44,154 nucleotides of DNA from Dehalococcoidia bacterium (GCA_011191975.1 DUFA01000053.1:1-44154); one strand, 5' to 3'. Counted from the first letter of the stretch, positions 26,230 through 35,513 are shown. Translations and numbers: made by a program. Notes: generated by a model not told the origin, from the letters alone.

Positions 26230-28176
26230 ATGGCTGATAATGAGAGAATCAGTACATCTTTAAATTTGCCCGTGGACACCCGGATATGGCCGCTAAAGAG
26301 ATATACCGATATGCACAGATTTTCGATTGAAGATCCTGAGCATTTCTGGTCGGAAGAAGCCCGTAAACTCGACTGGTATGAAACATGGGACAAGGTACTG
26401 GATTGGGAACCACCGTATGCAAGATGGTTTGTTGGAGGTAAACTAAATGCCTCATACCAATGTGTAGATCGTCATGTGAAAACCTGGAGGAAGAGTAAGG
26501 TAGCCATTTACTGGGAAGGCGAAACAGGAGAGACGCGAGTACTCAGCTACTCCACACTTTATCGGGATGTTAATCGTTTTGCTTCGATACTTGAAAAACT
26601 CGGCGTGAAAAAGGGAGACAAGATAGCCCTATATATGCCTATGGTGCCGGAGCTTCCCATCTTCATGCTTGCTGCTTGCAGAATAGGTGCTGTACATACG
26701 GTCATTTTTTCTGGATTCAGCGCCCAGGCAATTGCGGATAGAGTAAACGATACCAAAGCTAAAATCATAATTACAGCCGATGGTGGTTATCGCCGCGGCA
26801 AAACAATTAAACTGAAAGAGATTACCGATGAAGCAGTACAGGATTGCCCTTCAATTGAGCGAATAATAGTGGTAAAAAGAACAGGAGAGGACATACCCTG
26901 GTCAGAAGGAAAAGATGTATGGCTTTCGGATCTGCTAACCGACGCGGCAAAATATGTTGAGCCCGAACCAATGGAATCAACACATCCTCTATATATTCTC
27001 TATACCTCCGGAACCACAGGAAAACCGAAAGGTATCGTTCATGGGACAGGAGGATACCTGGTATACAACCACTCCGCATATAAATGGGTTTTCGATATCA
27101 GAGAAGATTCTGTCTTCTGGTGTACGGCCGATGTAGGTTGGGTAACCGGACACAGCAATATAGTTTACGCTCCTTTATCTCATGGAGCAGCCATAGTCCT
27201 TTATGAAGGAGCTCCAGACTATCCGGAGATCGACCGGTGGTGGGATATCATCGATAAATATGGGGTTACAGTCTTGTATACTTCACCCACAGCCATCAGG
27301 ATGTTCATGCGGTCTGGGGAGAAGTGGTTGGAAAAGTACGACCTTTCCACGTTGGAATTACTCGGAAGCGTTGGGGAACCGATAAATCCTGAAGCCTGGG
27401 AATGGTATTACAGGTATATAGGCAAAGAGCGTTGCCCAATTGTGGATACCTGGTGGCAAACGGAAACAGGCGGGATTATGATATCTCCAACCCCGGGAAT
27501 AGAAGAAATCCCACTAAAACCAGGCTCAGCGACTTTACCTTTACCGGGAGTAGACGCGGTAATAGTAGATAATGACGGTAACGAGATTCCACCAGGAGAG
27601 ACAGGTTTGCTTATTATCAAAAAGCCTTGGCCTGGTATTATGATGGATATATATGGAGATTCAGATCGGTACCGAGAAACATACTGGTCGAAATTCCCCG
27701 GTTCATATTATGCTGGTGATTTTGCGATGCGAGATAAAGACGGCTATTTCTGGATGTTAGGCAGGGCTGATGAAGTGCTCAAGATTGCTGGGCATAGAAT
27801 AGGCACCGCTGAAGTGGAGAGTGCGGTGATATCTCACCCTTCCGTGACAGAGGTTGCTGTGGCGAGTAAGCCCGATGAAATAAAAGGTGATGCACTTGTT
27901 CTCTTCGTGACACTGAGAGAGAATGAAAAACCTTCAGACGAATTGAAGAAAGAAATTAACAAACATTTACGCGAAAATATCGGTCCAATCGCTACTGCCG
28001 ACGAGATATATTTCGTTGACTCGATGCCAAAGACCAGAAGCGGGAAGATAATGCGACGAGTATTGAAAGCAGTGGCTTCAGGACAAGATATCGGCGATTT
28101 AACTACTCTCGAAGACGAAGGCTCTGTCGAGGAAGCGAAACGAGCTTACGCGGAGTTGCTGAAAACGAAGAAGTAA
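26230..28176 (+). CDS. acs: Acetyl-CoA synthetase (acetate-CoA ligase, AMP-forming)
   Basis: 648 residues, usual length. ATG at 26230 follows GGAGGTGACGAT; an earlier in-frame start at 26188 has no site. AMP-forming synthetase motifs: YTSGTTGKPKGIVHGTGGYL (A3, P-loop), WWQTETGGIMISP (A5), YYAGDFAMRDKDGYFWMLGR (A7/A8) and C-terminal PKTRSGKIMRRVL with the lysine that in Acs is acetylated for control. Acetate plus ATP and CoA gives acetyl-CoA and AMP; the Trp in the TWWQTE motif is what limits the acyl pocket to acetate. A decayed copy of its 3' end lies near 38.7-39.1 kb. Confidence 0.95.
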   Translation: MADNERISTSLNLPVDTRIWPLKRYTDMHRFSIEDPEHFWSEEARKLDWYETWDKVLDWEPPYARWFVGGKLNASYQCVDRHVKTWRKSKVAIYWEGETGETRVLSYSTLYRDVNRFASILEKLGVKKGDKIALYMPMVPELPIFMLAACRIGAVHTVIFSGFSAQAIADRVNDTKAKIIITADGGYRRGKTIKLKEITDEAVQDCPSIERIIVVKRTGEDIPWSEGKDVWLSDLLTDAAKYVEPEPMESTHPLYILYTSGTTGKPKGIVHGTGGYLVYNHSAYKWVFDIREDSVFWCTADVGWVTGHSNIVYAPLSHGAAIVLYEGAPDYPEIDRWWDIIDKYGVTVLYTSPTAIRMFMRSGEKWLEKYDLSTLELLGSVGEPINPEAWEWYYRYIGKERCPIVDTWWQTETGGIMISPTPGIEEIPLKPGSATLPLPGVDAVIVDNDGNEIPPGETGLLIIKKPWPGIMMDIYGDSDRYRETYWSKFPGSYYAGDFAMRDKDGYFWMLGRADEVLKIAGHRIGTAEVESAVISHPSVTEVAVASKPDEIKGDALVLFVTLRENEKPSDELKKEINKHLRENIGPIATADEIYFVDSMPKTRSGKIMRRVLKAVASGQDIGDLTTLEDEGSVEEAKRAYAELLKTKK

Positions 28177-28379
28177 TAAATAATAAAAATACTTGGGGGC
28201 CAGGTGGAGAAAACTTGCACAAGTAGATATACGTTGAAGACAAATTCTAATCACCTAATAAACTAGGAAAAGAGAGAGACGTTGCGGTGCATCCCTAAAA
28301 ATCAAGGCATAACAATATTCAGCTAACTGTTTTAATGTTCTCCTTCGAATTATATTTATCAGTGATCGATATTCAAGTT

Positions 28380-28970
28380 ACGAGTGAAAGTGATGCCGGT
28401 CGTAGTACATGATCCACTTAACTCAACCTAAACTTTAGCCAGTTTGAACAAGTCATACCATTCTCTGAGTCAAGTCAGTTCGTTCTTCATTGTACAGAAT
28501 ATTCTTTTCATAGCGGTGTTGTTTTTCGAGTTTCTATAACTTGAAAGCGCTTGTTTGATATCCGTTTCTCGGAAGGCTTTAATTAAAGCCATCGAAGTTA
28601 ATTGGCTGCAATCGTCACTCATTAAGTGCAATCATTGCTTTCTTAATTTACTATAAATTCACTATCATTGCTATATCTATCGTTACACGGTAGTGACGAC
28701 TCTTGTACCGCCTTCCATGTTTTTATTGCAGTTGATTCCTTCCTGTTCTAACCACTCGTCAAGTTTTATTAACTAGACCGTAAATGCTCCCATTTTCTTC
28801 TTCAAACGGTCATTCTCCCGAGTCAGTGACTACTGTCGACATCCCGTGTTCTCAAACACTATCAGCAGTTGCTTCGTGAACTGGTCACGCTACTGATTGT
28901 ACTGTGTCTAGCTAATCAAATTTTCGATACAAATATCGGTATCAGACCTTCGTTTCAACTCTTAAATTAA
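28380..28970 (-). pseudogene. IS3-family transposase relic (OrfA and OrfB parts)
   Basis: Two minus-strand stretches. From about 28968 to the TAA at 28683 one frame reads LTRENDRLKKKMGAFTV and LIKLDEWLEQEG, like the C-terminal coiled coil of IS3-type OrfA (the LTVELDWLKKK region), with four internal TAG codons. Further along, about 28600-28400, another frame reads SYRNSKNNTAMKRIFCTMK, NELT, LREWYDLFKLAK, matching the end of OrfB (DNA-ESFFxTLKNEL). The DDE residues are not all recoverable. No clean terminal inverted repeats seen. It fills most of the gap after acs and is too damaged to be active. Confidence 0.5.
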
Positions 28971-29113
28971 AATACTACTGGCGCTTTGGTCTGTGTGTTC
29001 CATTTCCTTCTTCTTCTCATGGCTATCCCTATTTCTTCATCCATTGTATTTTCTTGTTCATTTTTCTGTCGTAGCGGGGTGCAGTAGTGTAATAATTCGG
29101 TTATTATATTTGC

Positions 29114-29808
29114 ATGCGAAGTCATTTAAGAACCAAAATACTCGAAGTTATCACAGCCATCATGCCTTTGGTAATTTTGGTTATTATCCTTCAGTTGACG
29201 GTTGTGAAAATGCCGTTTGAACTGTTTATCCAGTTCGCTATTGGAACGATTATGGTAATCATCGGCATGGGGCTTTTCTTGATAGGGATCGAAATCGGCA
29301 TTCTGCCTATGGGGAAAATTCTTGGCGCCGAACTTCCGCGAAAAGGTTCCGTAGCAATTGCCATATGAATCGCTTTTTTACTCGGTTTTACAGCAACGAT
29401 AGCTGAACCTGATGTTATTGTTTTGACTGGGCAGGTTCAAGTGGTGTCTGGCGGTGAAATTTCTAACACTGTTTTGATAATCGTGATTGCCATCGGTGTC
29501 GGTTTTTTGTGGCGATGGCAATACTCCGGATTTTGCTCGATATACCGATGGCCTACCTGATTTCTGCCGGTTACATAATCATATTGATTCTGTCTTGTTT
29601 CACTCCTGCTGAATTTGTTCCAGTGGCTTTTGATTCAGGTGGTGTCACCACCGGTCCGATGACAGTACCGATTATCCTGTCACTGGGTTTGGATTTCAGT
29701 TCGGTACTGGCAGGTAAATCACCACTATCTGATGGCTTTGGTCTGATAGGATTAGCGTCCATCGGTCCGGTTATCGGAGTATTGGTAATGGGGATAGTAC
29801 TGAGTTGA
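29114..29808 (+). pseudogene. DUF1538 membrane protein, first copy, broken
   Basis: Integral membrane protein of the DUF1538 family (a transporter-like family commonly encoded as two adjacent copies plus a P-II protein). The frame begins MRSHLRTKILEVITAIMPLV and runs to a TGA at 29366-29368, then continues in the same frame (IAFLLGFTATIAEPDVIVL) to a T run at 29503-29508. One T is missing there: adding it restores GFFVAMAILRILL and joins the second half (FVPVAFDSGGVTTGPMTVPI). So one nonsense change and one single-base deletion separate it from an intact gene of about 230 codons. The stop overlaps the next gene start. Confidence 0.75.
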
Positions 29809-30542
29809 CAGGGATAGTCGTGTGGGATGGAATCGGACGCATACTTCTCGATATCATCATTGCCCTTGCGCCGGTGATGATACTGTTCATGATTTTTCAG
29901 TTTACTATACTGAAACTTCCAAAAGCATATGTATTTAACCTAATAAAGGGAGCTTTACTGGCTATAGCAGGATTGACGCTTTTTCTTTAGGGAGTCCATA
30001 TCGCATTCCTACCGGCTGGCCAGGAAATCGGTGAATTTCTAGGTTCTCTAAGTCAAAGATGGCTGTTAATACCTTTCGGTCTCCTGGCCGGATTTCTGGC
30101 AACATTTGGAGAACCGGCAGTTCGGATTCTTGCTGACCAGATTGACCAAGCATCGCGCGGTTCAATCAAGAAAGGTCTGGTTCTCTATACGATATCATCG
30201 GGAGTAGCAATTTTCATCGCTCTGGCGATGGTAAAAATAATCTACGGAATACCCTTACAATGGATAATCATACCTGGTTACTTGCTGGCAATAATACTGA
30301 TATGGTTTAATGACCGGAATCTGCTGGCGGTTGCTTTCGATGCCGGCGGAGTGGCTACCGGCCCAATGGCTGTGACTTTCCTGATGGCGATATCTGTCGG
30401 AATCGCGGCAACTATCGAAGGCAGGGATCCGATTATCGATGGTTTCGGTATGATAGCCCTAATCGCCCTGGCTCCTATCTTGACAATACTGATTCTCGGA
30501 ATAATAATCCGATTAAAATTAAGAAAAAAAGAGGAGAAAAAG
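29805..30542 (+). pseudogene. DUF1538 membrane protein, second copy, with internal amber codon
   Basis: Starts with TTG at 29805 overlapping the first copy's TGA, the usual coupled arrangement. Membrane helices DIIIALAPVMILFMIFQFTI and AGLTLFL, then TAG at 29988-29990, then the frame continues unbroken: GVHIAFLPAGQEIGEFLGSL, FGEPAVRILADQIDQASRGS, VAFDAGGVATGPMAVTFLMA. The FDAGG-TGPM motif matches the first copy, so both halves of the pair are recognisable. Only the TAG interrupts it. After the last helix (ILILGIIIRLKLRKK) the frame stays open into the P-II-like sequence. Confidence 0.75.
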
Positions 30543-30905
30543 ATGCCAGAGTTAAAACTAATAATAAGTATCGTAAGAAAAGGCTGGGGAGATACTGTTC
30601 TAAATGCATCCTGTGAAGCCGGTGCTGAGGGGGGAACAGTAACATACGGGAGAGGTATCGGTGTTCATGAAACTCAAAAAATTCTTGGTATTGCTATCGA
30701 GCCTGAAAAAGAGATCGTGTTATCAATTACCTATTCAGACAATACGGAAGCAGTACTGAATGAAATAATCAAAGCTGCAGAACTGGATAAACCTGGTAAC
30801 GGTCTTGCCTTCGTTGTTCCTGTAGAAAAAGTTGTTGGTGTGGTTCACCGTGCTACCGAAGAACCAAAATCCTCACCAAATGCAGTTTTTGAAGAAAAAC
30901 CTTAG
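30543..30905 (+). CDS. P-II-like nitrogen regulatory protein, in frame with DUF1538
   Basis: 120 residues from ATG at 30543, with GAGGAGAAAAAG just before it. Starts MPELKLIISIVRKGWGDTVL and has GTVTYGRGIGVHE in the place of the T-loop, EKEIVLSITYSDNT, and GNGLAFVVPVEKVVGVVH, the ligand-binding B/C-loop region of GlnB/GlnK-type trimers. It is somewhat shorter in the T-loop and lacks the usual uridylylated tyrosine context. The upstream DUF1538 frame runs into it with no stop, so both a fusion and a free protein are possible. The stop is TAG followed at once by TAA. Likely controls the linked membrane protein. Confidence 0.85.
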   Translation: MPELKLIISIVRKGWGDTVLNASCEAGAEGGTVTYGRGIGVHETQKILGIAIEPEKEIVLSITYSDNTEAVLNEIIKAAELDKPGNGLAFVVPVEKVVGVVHRATEEPKSSPNAVFEEKP

Positions 30906-31093
30906 TAATTACTTATATAATGGGATGATAATATATTGTTAGTATAAAGTCGTTCATTCTCCAATGCTGTCCTGATAAACCCGGTAGTTAAATAAAGAAT
31001 TAGAGTGATGATTAATTCGACCCGCTATCTACCTACCTAATGCACTTTTTAGTGGAACACCGATCCGCATTTTCGCTTCTTTGCATTAATATC

Positions 31094-31585
31094 TCAGTGT
31101 GCTAGATCCTTCTGAGACCATTCCATTAGTTCAACTTTGGAAGGTAAAATCTGGTAGTCATATGCACTAAGGTGTCCATACTTACCACCGTATTCAAACA
31201 TACCTGTTACTCTGACTTTCCCGTAGCGTTCTTCAGGACCCATCATCGACTGTGAATACAGCTCATCATAAACTTCACGAGGTATTCCACCTTTAACCCA
31301 GATCATTTCACCTTTCAGCACAAGATGTCCTTCAGCATGCCCTGAATATTCCAGATTCTTAGCTATTGCCTGAACCTCAAAGCCTTGGAAAAAGAATCCA
31401 TCGACGGTTATTTCCTTTCCATTATATTGATCAGGGTTAGAAAACAACTGTTGAAACGTAATCTCATGGTCTTCATCTTGACCGCATCCTAGGGTAAATG
31501 TCAGCAACGATAAGGTTACGCTGGTGGTGATAAAAAGTTTGGTAATGCAGGTCACTACTGATTTCATATCTGATACCATACTCAT
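31094..31585 (-). CDS. Lipoprotein of unknown function, OB-fold-like
   Basis: 163 residues. Signal peptide with lipobox LGC (about residues 32-34, after VTLSLLTFT). The mature part begins ITFQQLFSNPDQYNGKEITV, a pattern seen in OB-fold-like exported proteins (xxLxxNPxxYxGKxVxVxGxx), followed by GKVRVTGMFEYGGKYGHL. ATG at 31585 overlaps the TGA of the upstream lipoprotein by four bases, so the two are translationally coupled. No enzymatic residues recognised; may bind a ligand or partner at the membrane surface. Confidence 0.75.
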   Translation of the reverse strand: MSMVSDMKSVVTCITKLFITTSVTLSLLTFTLGCGQDEDHEITFQQLFSNPDQYNGKEITVDGFFFQGFEVQAIAKNLEYSGHAEGHLVLKGEMIWVKGGIPREVYDELYSQSMMGPEERYGKVRVTGMFEYGGKYGHLSAYDYQILPSKVELMEWSQKDLAH

Positions 31586-32247
31586 TTTCTCGGTATTTTG
31601 GGATATGGAAGAGGAGTAAGTTCTATCGAGGAGATTTTACTTTTCAGGGTAGGAAGTAATGTGGTTAAATCTTCTTCGCCATAGACGAGAGATTCATCCG
31701 GAGAAGCAACATTGGCAATTGAAATACAAATACGATTTCCGGCAACTACCAGTTGGGCAGACTGCACAGGAGTCTCTTTTACCACGATAGCGGTCTGAAA
31801 ATCTCCATCTCTTTGAACAGAAATTCCCTGTGCCGGAAGCGTATTCAGATGCTCATCGAACTCTTTTTCAGTATCAAAATACCACATGAAAACACTAATG
31901 TTACGAACCTCGTTTCCTTTCGGTATTTTATTAACCACACGTGCAATCATCCACATCGCCGGGGAATTGCTATCCAGGGAAATGAACCCCCCGGCATTCC
32001 CCCTGCCCATATATGCTTCCTCTTTCTGATATTTCGTATAATCGTTTAAGTCGGGAACTTTTGCTTCGATTTTATCCCACGGGAGTATGTATTCAAGGTC
32101 CGGTAGATTGTGGACCAGTTTATATTCGGCACCGTTAGTAGTTGTCTCAGAAGAAGTCTTGCCACAGGCCAAAACTCCCCCAACCAGTAGGATTGATACT
32201 AACACCAGGATAAAAACTATAGTCAGCAATCTTGTTGTAATTTTCAT
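31582..32247 (-). CDS. Lipoprotein of unknown function
   Basis: 221 residues from ATG at 32247, chosen because AGAGGT lies 6 bases upstream; the ATG at 32253 abuts that site. Signal peptide with lipobox VLAC. The mature part starts with a short serine/threonine linker, then YKLVHNLPDLEYILPWDKIE and a mixed alpha/beta region with MWMIARVVNKIPKGN and AQLVVAGNRICISIANVASP. No family recognised. First gene of a two-gene leftward unit with the OB-like lipoprotein, coupled by the ATGA overlap. Confidence 0.7.
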   Translation of the reverse strand: MKITTRLLTIVFILVLVSILLVGGVLACGKTSSETTTNGAEYKLVHNLPDLEYILPWDKIEAKVPDLNDYTKYQKEEAYMGRGNAGGFISLDSNSPAMWMIARVVNKIPKGNEVRNISVFMWYFDTEKEFDEHLNTLPAQGISVQRDGDFQTAIVVKETPVQSAQLVVAGNRICISIANVASPDESLVYGEEDLTTLLPTLKSKISSIELTPLPYPKIPRK

Positions 32248-32435
32248 AGTCATACCTCTATTTTCTGAATTGTTGTACCGATATATTACAGGTAATCTCG
32301 TGCATATTTACGATTAATAATTACCGGCATATCGAAAATCTATTACCTCAAAGCCATCACAGTCTATACTGAATACCTCTTTAATTCTTCAAATTTAGAA
32401 GTAAATGATAGCCTAATATCTTTATCTCTCGTATT

Positions 32436-32487
32436 GTTAGAAAGGACTTTGTAAGAGTAAGCACCGTATCTGTGTATCCTTTCTAAC
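32436..32487. repeat. 11-base inverted repeat
   Basis: GTTAGAAAGGA (32436-32446) and its exact reverse complement TCCTTTCTAAC (32477-32487) with a 30-base loop, in the 292-base gap between the lipoprotein pair and the oxidoreductase gene. It could be a stem-loop in the 3' region of the oxidoreductase transcript or a remnant of an element end. No T run follows, so it is not a classic terminator. Confidence 0.6.
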
Positions 32488-32539
32488 AGCGGATCAAGAT
32501 TTTCTATCAGTAATCATAACTCCTAAGATCGTTAGTTTT

Positions 32540-32830
32540 TTATCGAACCACTTCCTGAACGCTATTGATAACATCCTGCATGTATTGTTTATCGATACTT
32601 CCAACAGAAGTCAGTGTCTTATAAATTCTCTCCGGTATTTTTAAATTCTTAAAGGAAAAGCTCTCACGTTTCTTAAAGGCGTATTTAAGCTTATATATTT
32701 CCCTGGCTATATTTTCTAGATCGCTTTTACTGAAATCCAGCCCCTCCAATTTCAGACTTCTGACAACCACATCCTGATTATAAATCCCCCGGGCAAAGAA
32801 ACATACAACGAGGCTAGAGAGGATTTGTCG
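32540..32830 (-). pseudogene. 3' part of aldehyde:ferredoxin oxidoreductase after an amber codon
   Basis: Same frame as the gene upstream (32831-34294) beyond its TAG. Reads RQILSSLVVCFFARGIYNQD, then LENIAREIYKLKYAFKKRES and SFKNLKIPERIYKT, which is the normal C-terminal domain of AOR enzymes (the xREGFS...LPERI region). Without the stop the two parts join into a 584-residue protein, close to the usual 600. The VVC cysteine is the likely fourth ligand of the 4Fe-4S cluster. A downstream GTG at about 32770 could start a 76-residue fragment but would have no function. Confidence 0.8.
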
Positions 32831-34294
32831 CTAACATTCTTCATCGACTAATAATTTTACCAGTTCATACGGAGATAGTGACTGTTTTGAAAGGATTTTC
32901 TGGTCAATACTATATCCGGCATTATCAAGATGGCTGTGCCTCATCCCTAATAATACTCCGAGATGGGCTGCTGGTCCGGTATGGTATCCCGGCATTTCAG
33001 TCTTTCCGAAGGCAAGAGTGAAATCAGTACCTCCATATTCCAAAGACACTGCTTCAACTCCTTTTGCCATTAATTCATAAAACTTATTGGATTGTTCCAC
33101 GATCAGTTCTATAGCTTTCGAGTATTGCAGGTAATTGCCCCAGTTAAACGATATCCCACCTGTTTCCGATGAGGTAATAAGTCCTTTCTCATAAGCCTCG
33201 GTTGCCCATGCAAGGACCACACCTGTACTAATAGCATCAAGGGAGAATTTTTCTACCTGTTCTATTAGTTTAAATAAACCATCGGCGTTAATTATTCCTA
33301 ACATCGTTCCTAGCGAGTAAATAAGTTCGTAATCATACGATATCATCGAAGTTTTATAGAAAAAAGGCTCATTAGCACACGGTACTCGCAGAGCTGCAAT
33401 ATGTATACAACCGAAAGAGCAGTGGGTACAGGCAAGACGCCTACCTAGGTAGTTTTGTGCCAAGGATTCTCCAGAGAGAACATCTACTTTATCGAATTTG
33501 GCTTCGAGTAAATTATATGAAGGGAGTCCCCCTATTATATTTAGCGGCAGGACGTTTTCGGCCGTTCCCAGATCATGGTATTTTTTCATTAAGGCTGATT
33601 TCACCGCAGCTTTGAAGAGGTCATCATAGAGTTCCTTATAGACTTTCTGGTCTGAAACAGAAATAGACCTTTTTCCGGAAATGACAATAGCCTTTAGTTT
33701 CTTACTCCCAAAAACGGCGCCCAGTCCCATTCGGCCAAAATGCCGGTAGGTTTCAGTAGCTACGCAGGCATAGTTCACCAGATTTTCACCGGCACCTCCT
33801 ATTCTCATAATCGTTCTATGACCGGCGCCTTTCTCATTTTCTCTGATTATTCTTCCGACGGTAAAACTGCTCTGCATACCCCATAAAGTGGAAGCATTCC
33901 TGAACTCGAGTCCTTTGTTGGATATCGAAAGGTATACAGGAATATCGCTTTTACCTTTAATGACAATTGCCCCGTAGCCAGCCATTCTTATTGATATAGC
34001 ACTTCGACCGCCGCAGTGGCTTTCTCCAAGATTTCCTGTGAGAGGAGATTTGTACATTGCGACGGTTTTTGACGCCAACGGTAGCAAACCCGTAGCCGGA
34101 CCGATGCTGAGAATTATCGGATTATCGGGATGAAAAGGGTCAATATTTTTTAGGCATTCCTCCATGAGCAGAGCTACTGCTACTCCAGTCCCACCGATAT
34201 ATTTATTGAATAGATCAGGACGTGGAACAACGTGGTAACTCTTATCCGTAAGGTTGATATTTAGTACGTTCGGGAGTAAAGTATCAATTGACAT
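32831..34294 (-). CDS. Aldehyde:ferredoxin oxidoreductase, truncated by in-frame TAG
   Basis: 487 residues before TAG at 32831-32833. Tungsten-molybdopterin enzyme oxidising aldehydes to acids with ferredoxin. N-terminal domain 1-210: NLTDKSYHVV, YIGGTGVAVALL, GPATGLLPLASKTVAMYKSP, LTGNLGESHCGGRS, RMAGYGAIVIKG, GPAGE-like IGGAGENLVNYACV, GRMGLGAVFGSKKLKAI. The cluster motif CTHCSFGC (C-2-C-3-C) is at about 280. The C-terminal part lies after the stop (see 32540-32830). ATG at 34294 overlaps the ferredoxin TAA by one base (TAATG), so the pair is coupled. Confidence 0.9.
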   Translation of the reverse strand: MSIDTLLPNVLNINLTDKSYHVVPRPDLFNKYIGGTGVAVALLMEECLKNIDPFHPDNPIILSIGPATGLLPLASKTVAMYKSPLTGNLGESHCGGRSAISIRMAGYGAIVIKGKSDIPVYLSISNKGLEFRNASTLWGMQSSFTVGRIIRENEKGAGHRTIMRIGGAGENLVNYACVATETYRHFGRMGLGAVFGSKKLKAIVISGKRSISVSDQKVYKELYDDLFKAAVKSALMKKYHDLGTAENVLPLNIIGGLPSYNLLEAKFDKVDVLSGESLAQNYLGRRLACTHCSFGCIHIAALRVPCANEPFFYKTSMISYDYELIYSLGTMLGIINADGLFKLIEQVEKFSLDAISTGVVLAWATEAYEKGLITSSETGGISFNWGNYLQYSKAIELIVEQSNKFYELMAKGVEAVSLEYGGTDFTLAFGKTEMPGYHTGPAAHLGVLLGMRHSHLDNAGYSIDQKILSKQSLSPYELVKLLVDEEC

Positions 34295-34701
34295 TAGATA
34301 AACTCCTGTGCTCCTCGAGTTTCAATACCCCCATGAGGACAATAATCAACGCAATACCCACAATGTATGCATATATTCGGTTTGTTGGTCTCATCGTCCC
34401 AGTAAACCGCATTGATCAGGCAGGCGTCTTGACAATTACGGCAGCCTATACATTTCGAATGATCCAGTCTTACCCCTCCACCTTTCCTGGCTGCAAGGGC
34501 AGAAGTAGGGCACACTTTTACGCAAGGAGGATCGTAACATGCTCTACACACGATTACAGTAAAACCGTGTTCCATGCCACCCAAAGATTTCACATCAATA
34601 CAGGAGTTTGCTAGCCCTGCTTCATTCTGTTTCCTGGAACAAGCAAACATGCAACACTGGCATCCGATGCAAAGCTCAGAATCGAGTATCGATAACCTCA
34701 T
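34294..34701 (-). CDS. 4Fe-4S ferredoxin, electron-transfer partner of AOR
   Basis: 135 residues of the HycB/CooF-like polyferredoxin type with four cysteine clusters: CIGCQCCMFAC at the N-terminus, CRACYDPPCVKVCP, CIGCRNCQDAC and CIHCGYCVDYCP. That is enough cysteines for four 4Fe-4S centres. AOR enzymes commonly have such a subunit encoded next to them. ATG at 34701, with the AOR gene beginning at its stop (TAATG). Still intact even though the AOR gene carries a stop, so it could serve other oxidoreductases. Confidence 0.92.
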   Translation of the reverse strand: MRLSILDSELCIGCQCCMFACSRKQNEAGLANSCIDVKSLGGMEHGFTVIVCRACYDPPCVKVCPTSALAARKGGGVRLDHSKCIGCRNCQDACLINAVYWDDETNKPNICIHCGYCVDYCPHGGIETRGAQEFI

Positions 34702-34781
34702 GATTTTCTGTGTCTATCCTCACTAATATTTTATCTATTATATAATATACAAAACATGCTTATTAGAGGGAAGTATAATCG

Positions 34782-35513
34782 ATGATGAAACGAAAATTAC
34801 ATTCTCCCGACATTCCCCAAAGAGAAGCTCTTCTACATCAGATCGAGCGAATTACGGAGTTGCCGCTTCTGATTCTGTCTTTCGCTATGATCCCATTACT
34901 GGTAGGACCATTCTTCTGGCATCTGTCACCTGAAGAGGAAAGTGTATTTGTAGCACTTGATGTGTTTGTATGGGCTTTGTTTGCTGTTGACTTGATTATA
35001 AAGATTGTAGTTACTCCGAAGAGATTACCGTATATAAAAAGACACTGGCTTGAGGTTCTTGTCGTCGTAGTACCGTTTTTCCGTCCGTTACGAATATTGC
35101 GTATCTTTTTGTTTGGTTCCCGCGCCTGGGTAGGTGCGAGAAGGCTGGTGAATATTGATTTTCTTCTTGTTTACGGAATCGGGTTAGTAATAATCTCCGC
35201 TACAATAGTCGCAACGGTGGAAGGAGGAGAAGGGGCTTCCATACATTCATTTACGGATGCACTCTGGTGGGCAGTGGTAACAATCACTACTGTTGGCTAT
35301 GGTGATATGGTTCCTGTAACTGTTGCAGGTAGAGCAATCGCTTTCGTGCTAATGTTAGGTGGTATCGCATTCTTTAGCGGTGTAACTGCTAACTTGGCTT
35401 CATTCCTCGTAAAAGGAAGTGATGATTCAGATGACAAAATATTAAAACTTGCCGATGAAATCAAAGAACTAAAACAGGAAATTGCTAAACTTCGTCAAAA
35501 CAAGCAGGATTGA
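34782..35513 (+). CDS. Voltage-gated-like potassium channel
   Basis: 243 residues. Voltage-sensor-like domain of four spans at about 18-120, including an S4-like PFFRPLRILRIFLFGSRAW with spaced arginines, then the pore: DALWWAVVTITTVGYGDMVP contains the TVGYGD selectivity filter. S6 is AGRAIAFVLMLGGIAFFSGV. The C-terminus (about 215-243, ILKLADEIKELKQEIAKLR) is a short coiled coil that probably holds the tetramer together. Start ATG at 34782 (or 34785), with GAGG-like sequence nearby. A TATAAT at 34741-34746 may be the -10 box. Divergent from the ferredoxin gene. Confidence 0.92.
   Translation: MMKRKLHSPDIPQREALLHQIERITELPLLILSFAMIPLLVGPFFWHLSPEEESVFVALDVFVWALFAVDLIIKIVVTPKRLPYIKRHWLEVLVVVVPFFRPLRILRIFLFGSRAWVGARRLVNIDFLLVYGIGLVIISATIVATVEGGEGASIHSFTDALWWAVVTITTVGYGDMVPVTVAGRAIAFVLMLGGIAFFSGVTANLASFLVKGSDDSDDKILKLADEIKELKQEIAKLRQNKQD

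Noticed and set aside
28993-29220. 75-residue plus-strand open frame
   Set aside because: It overlaps the first DUF1538 copy in another frame; the DUF1538 frame has family motifs and this one has none.
29805-29990. A separate 61-residue membrane protein
   Set aside because: The frame continues after the TAG with the rest of a DUF1538 protein, so this is the first part of a broken gene.
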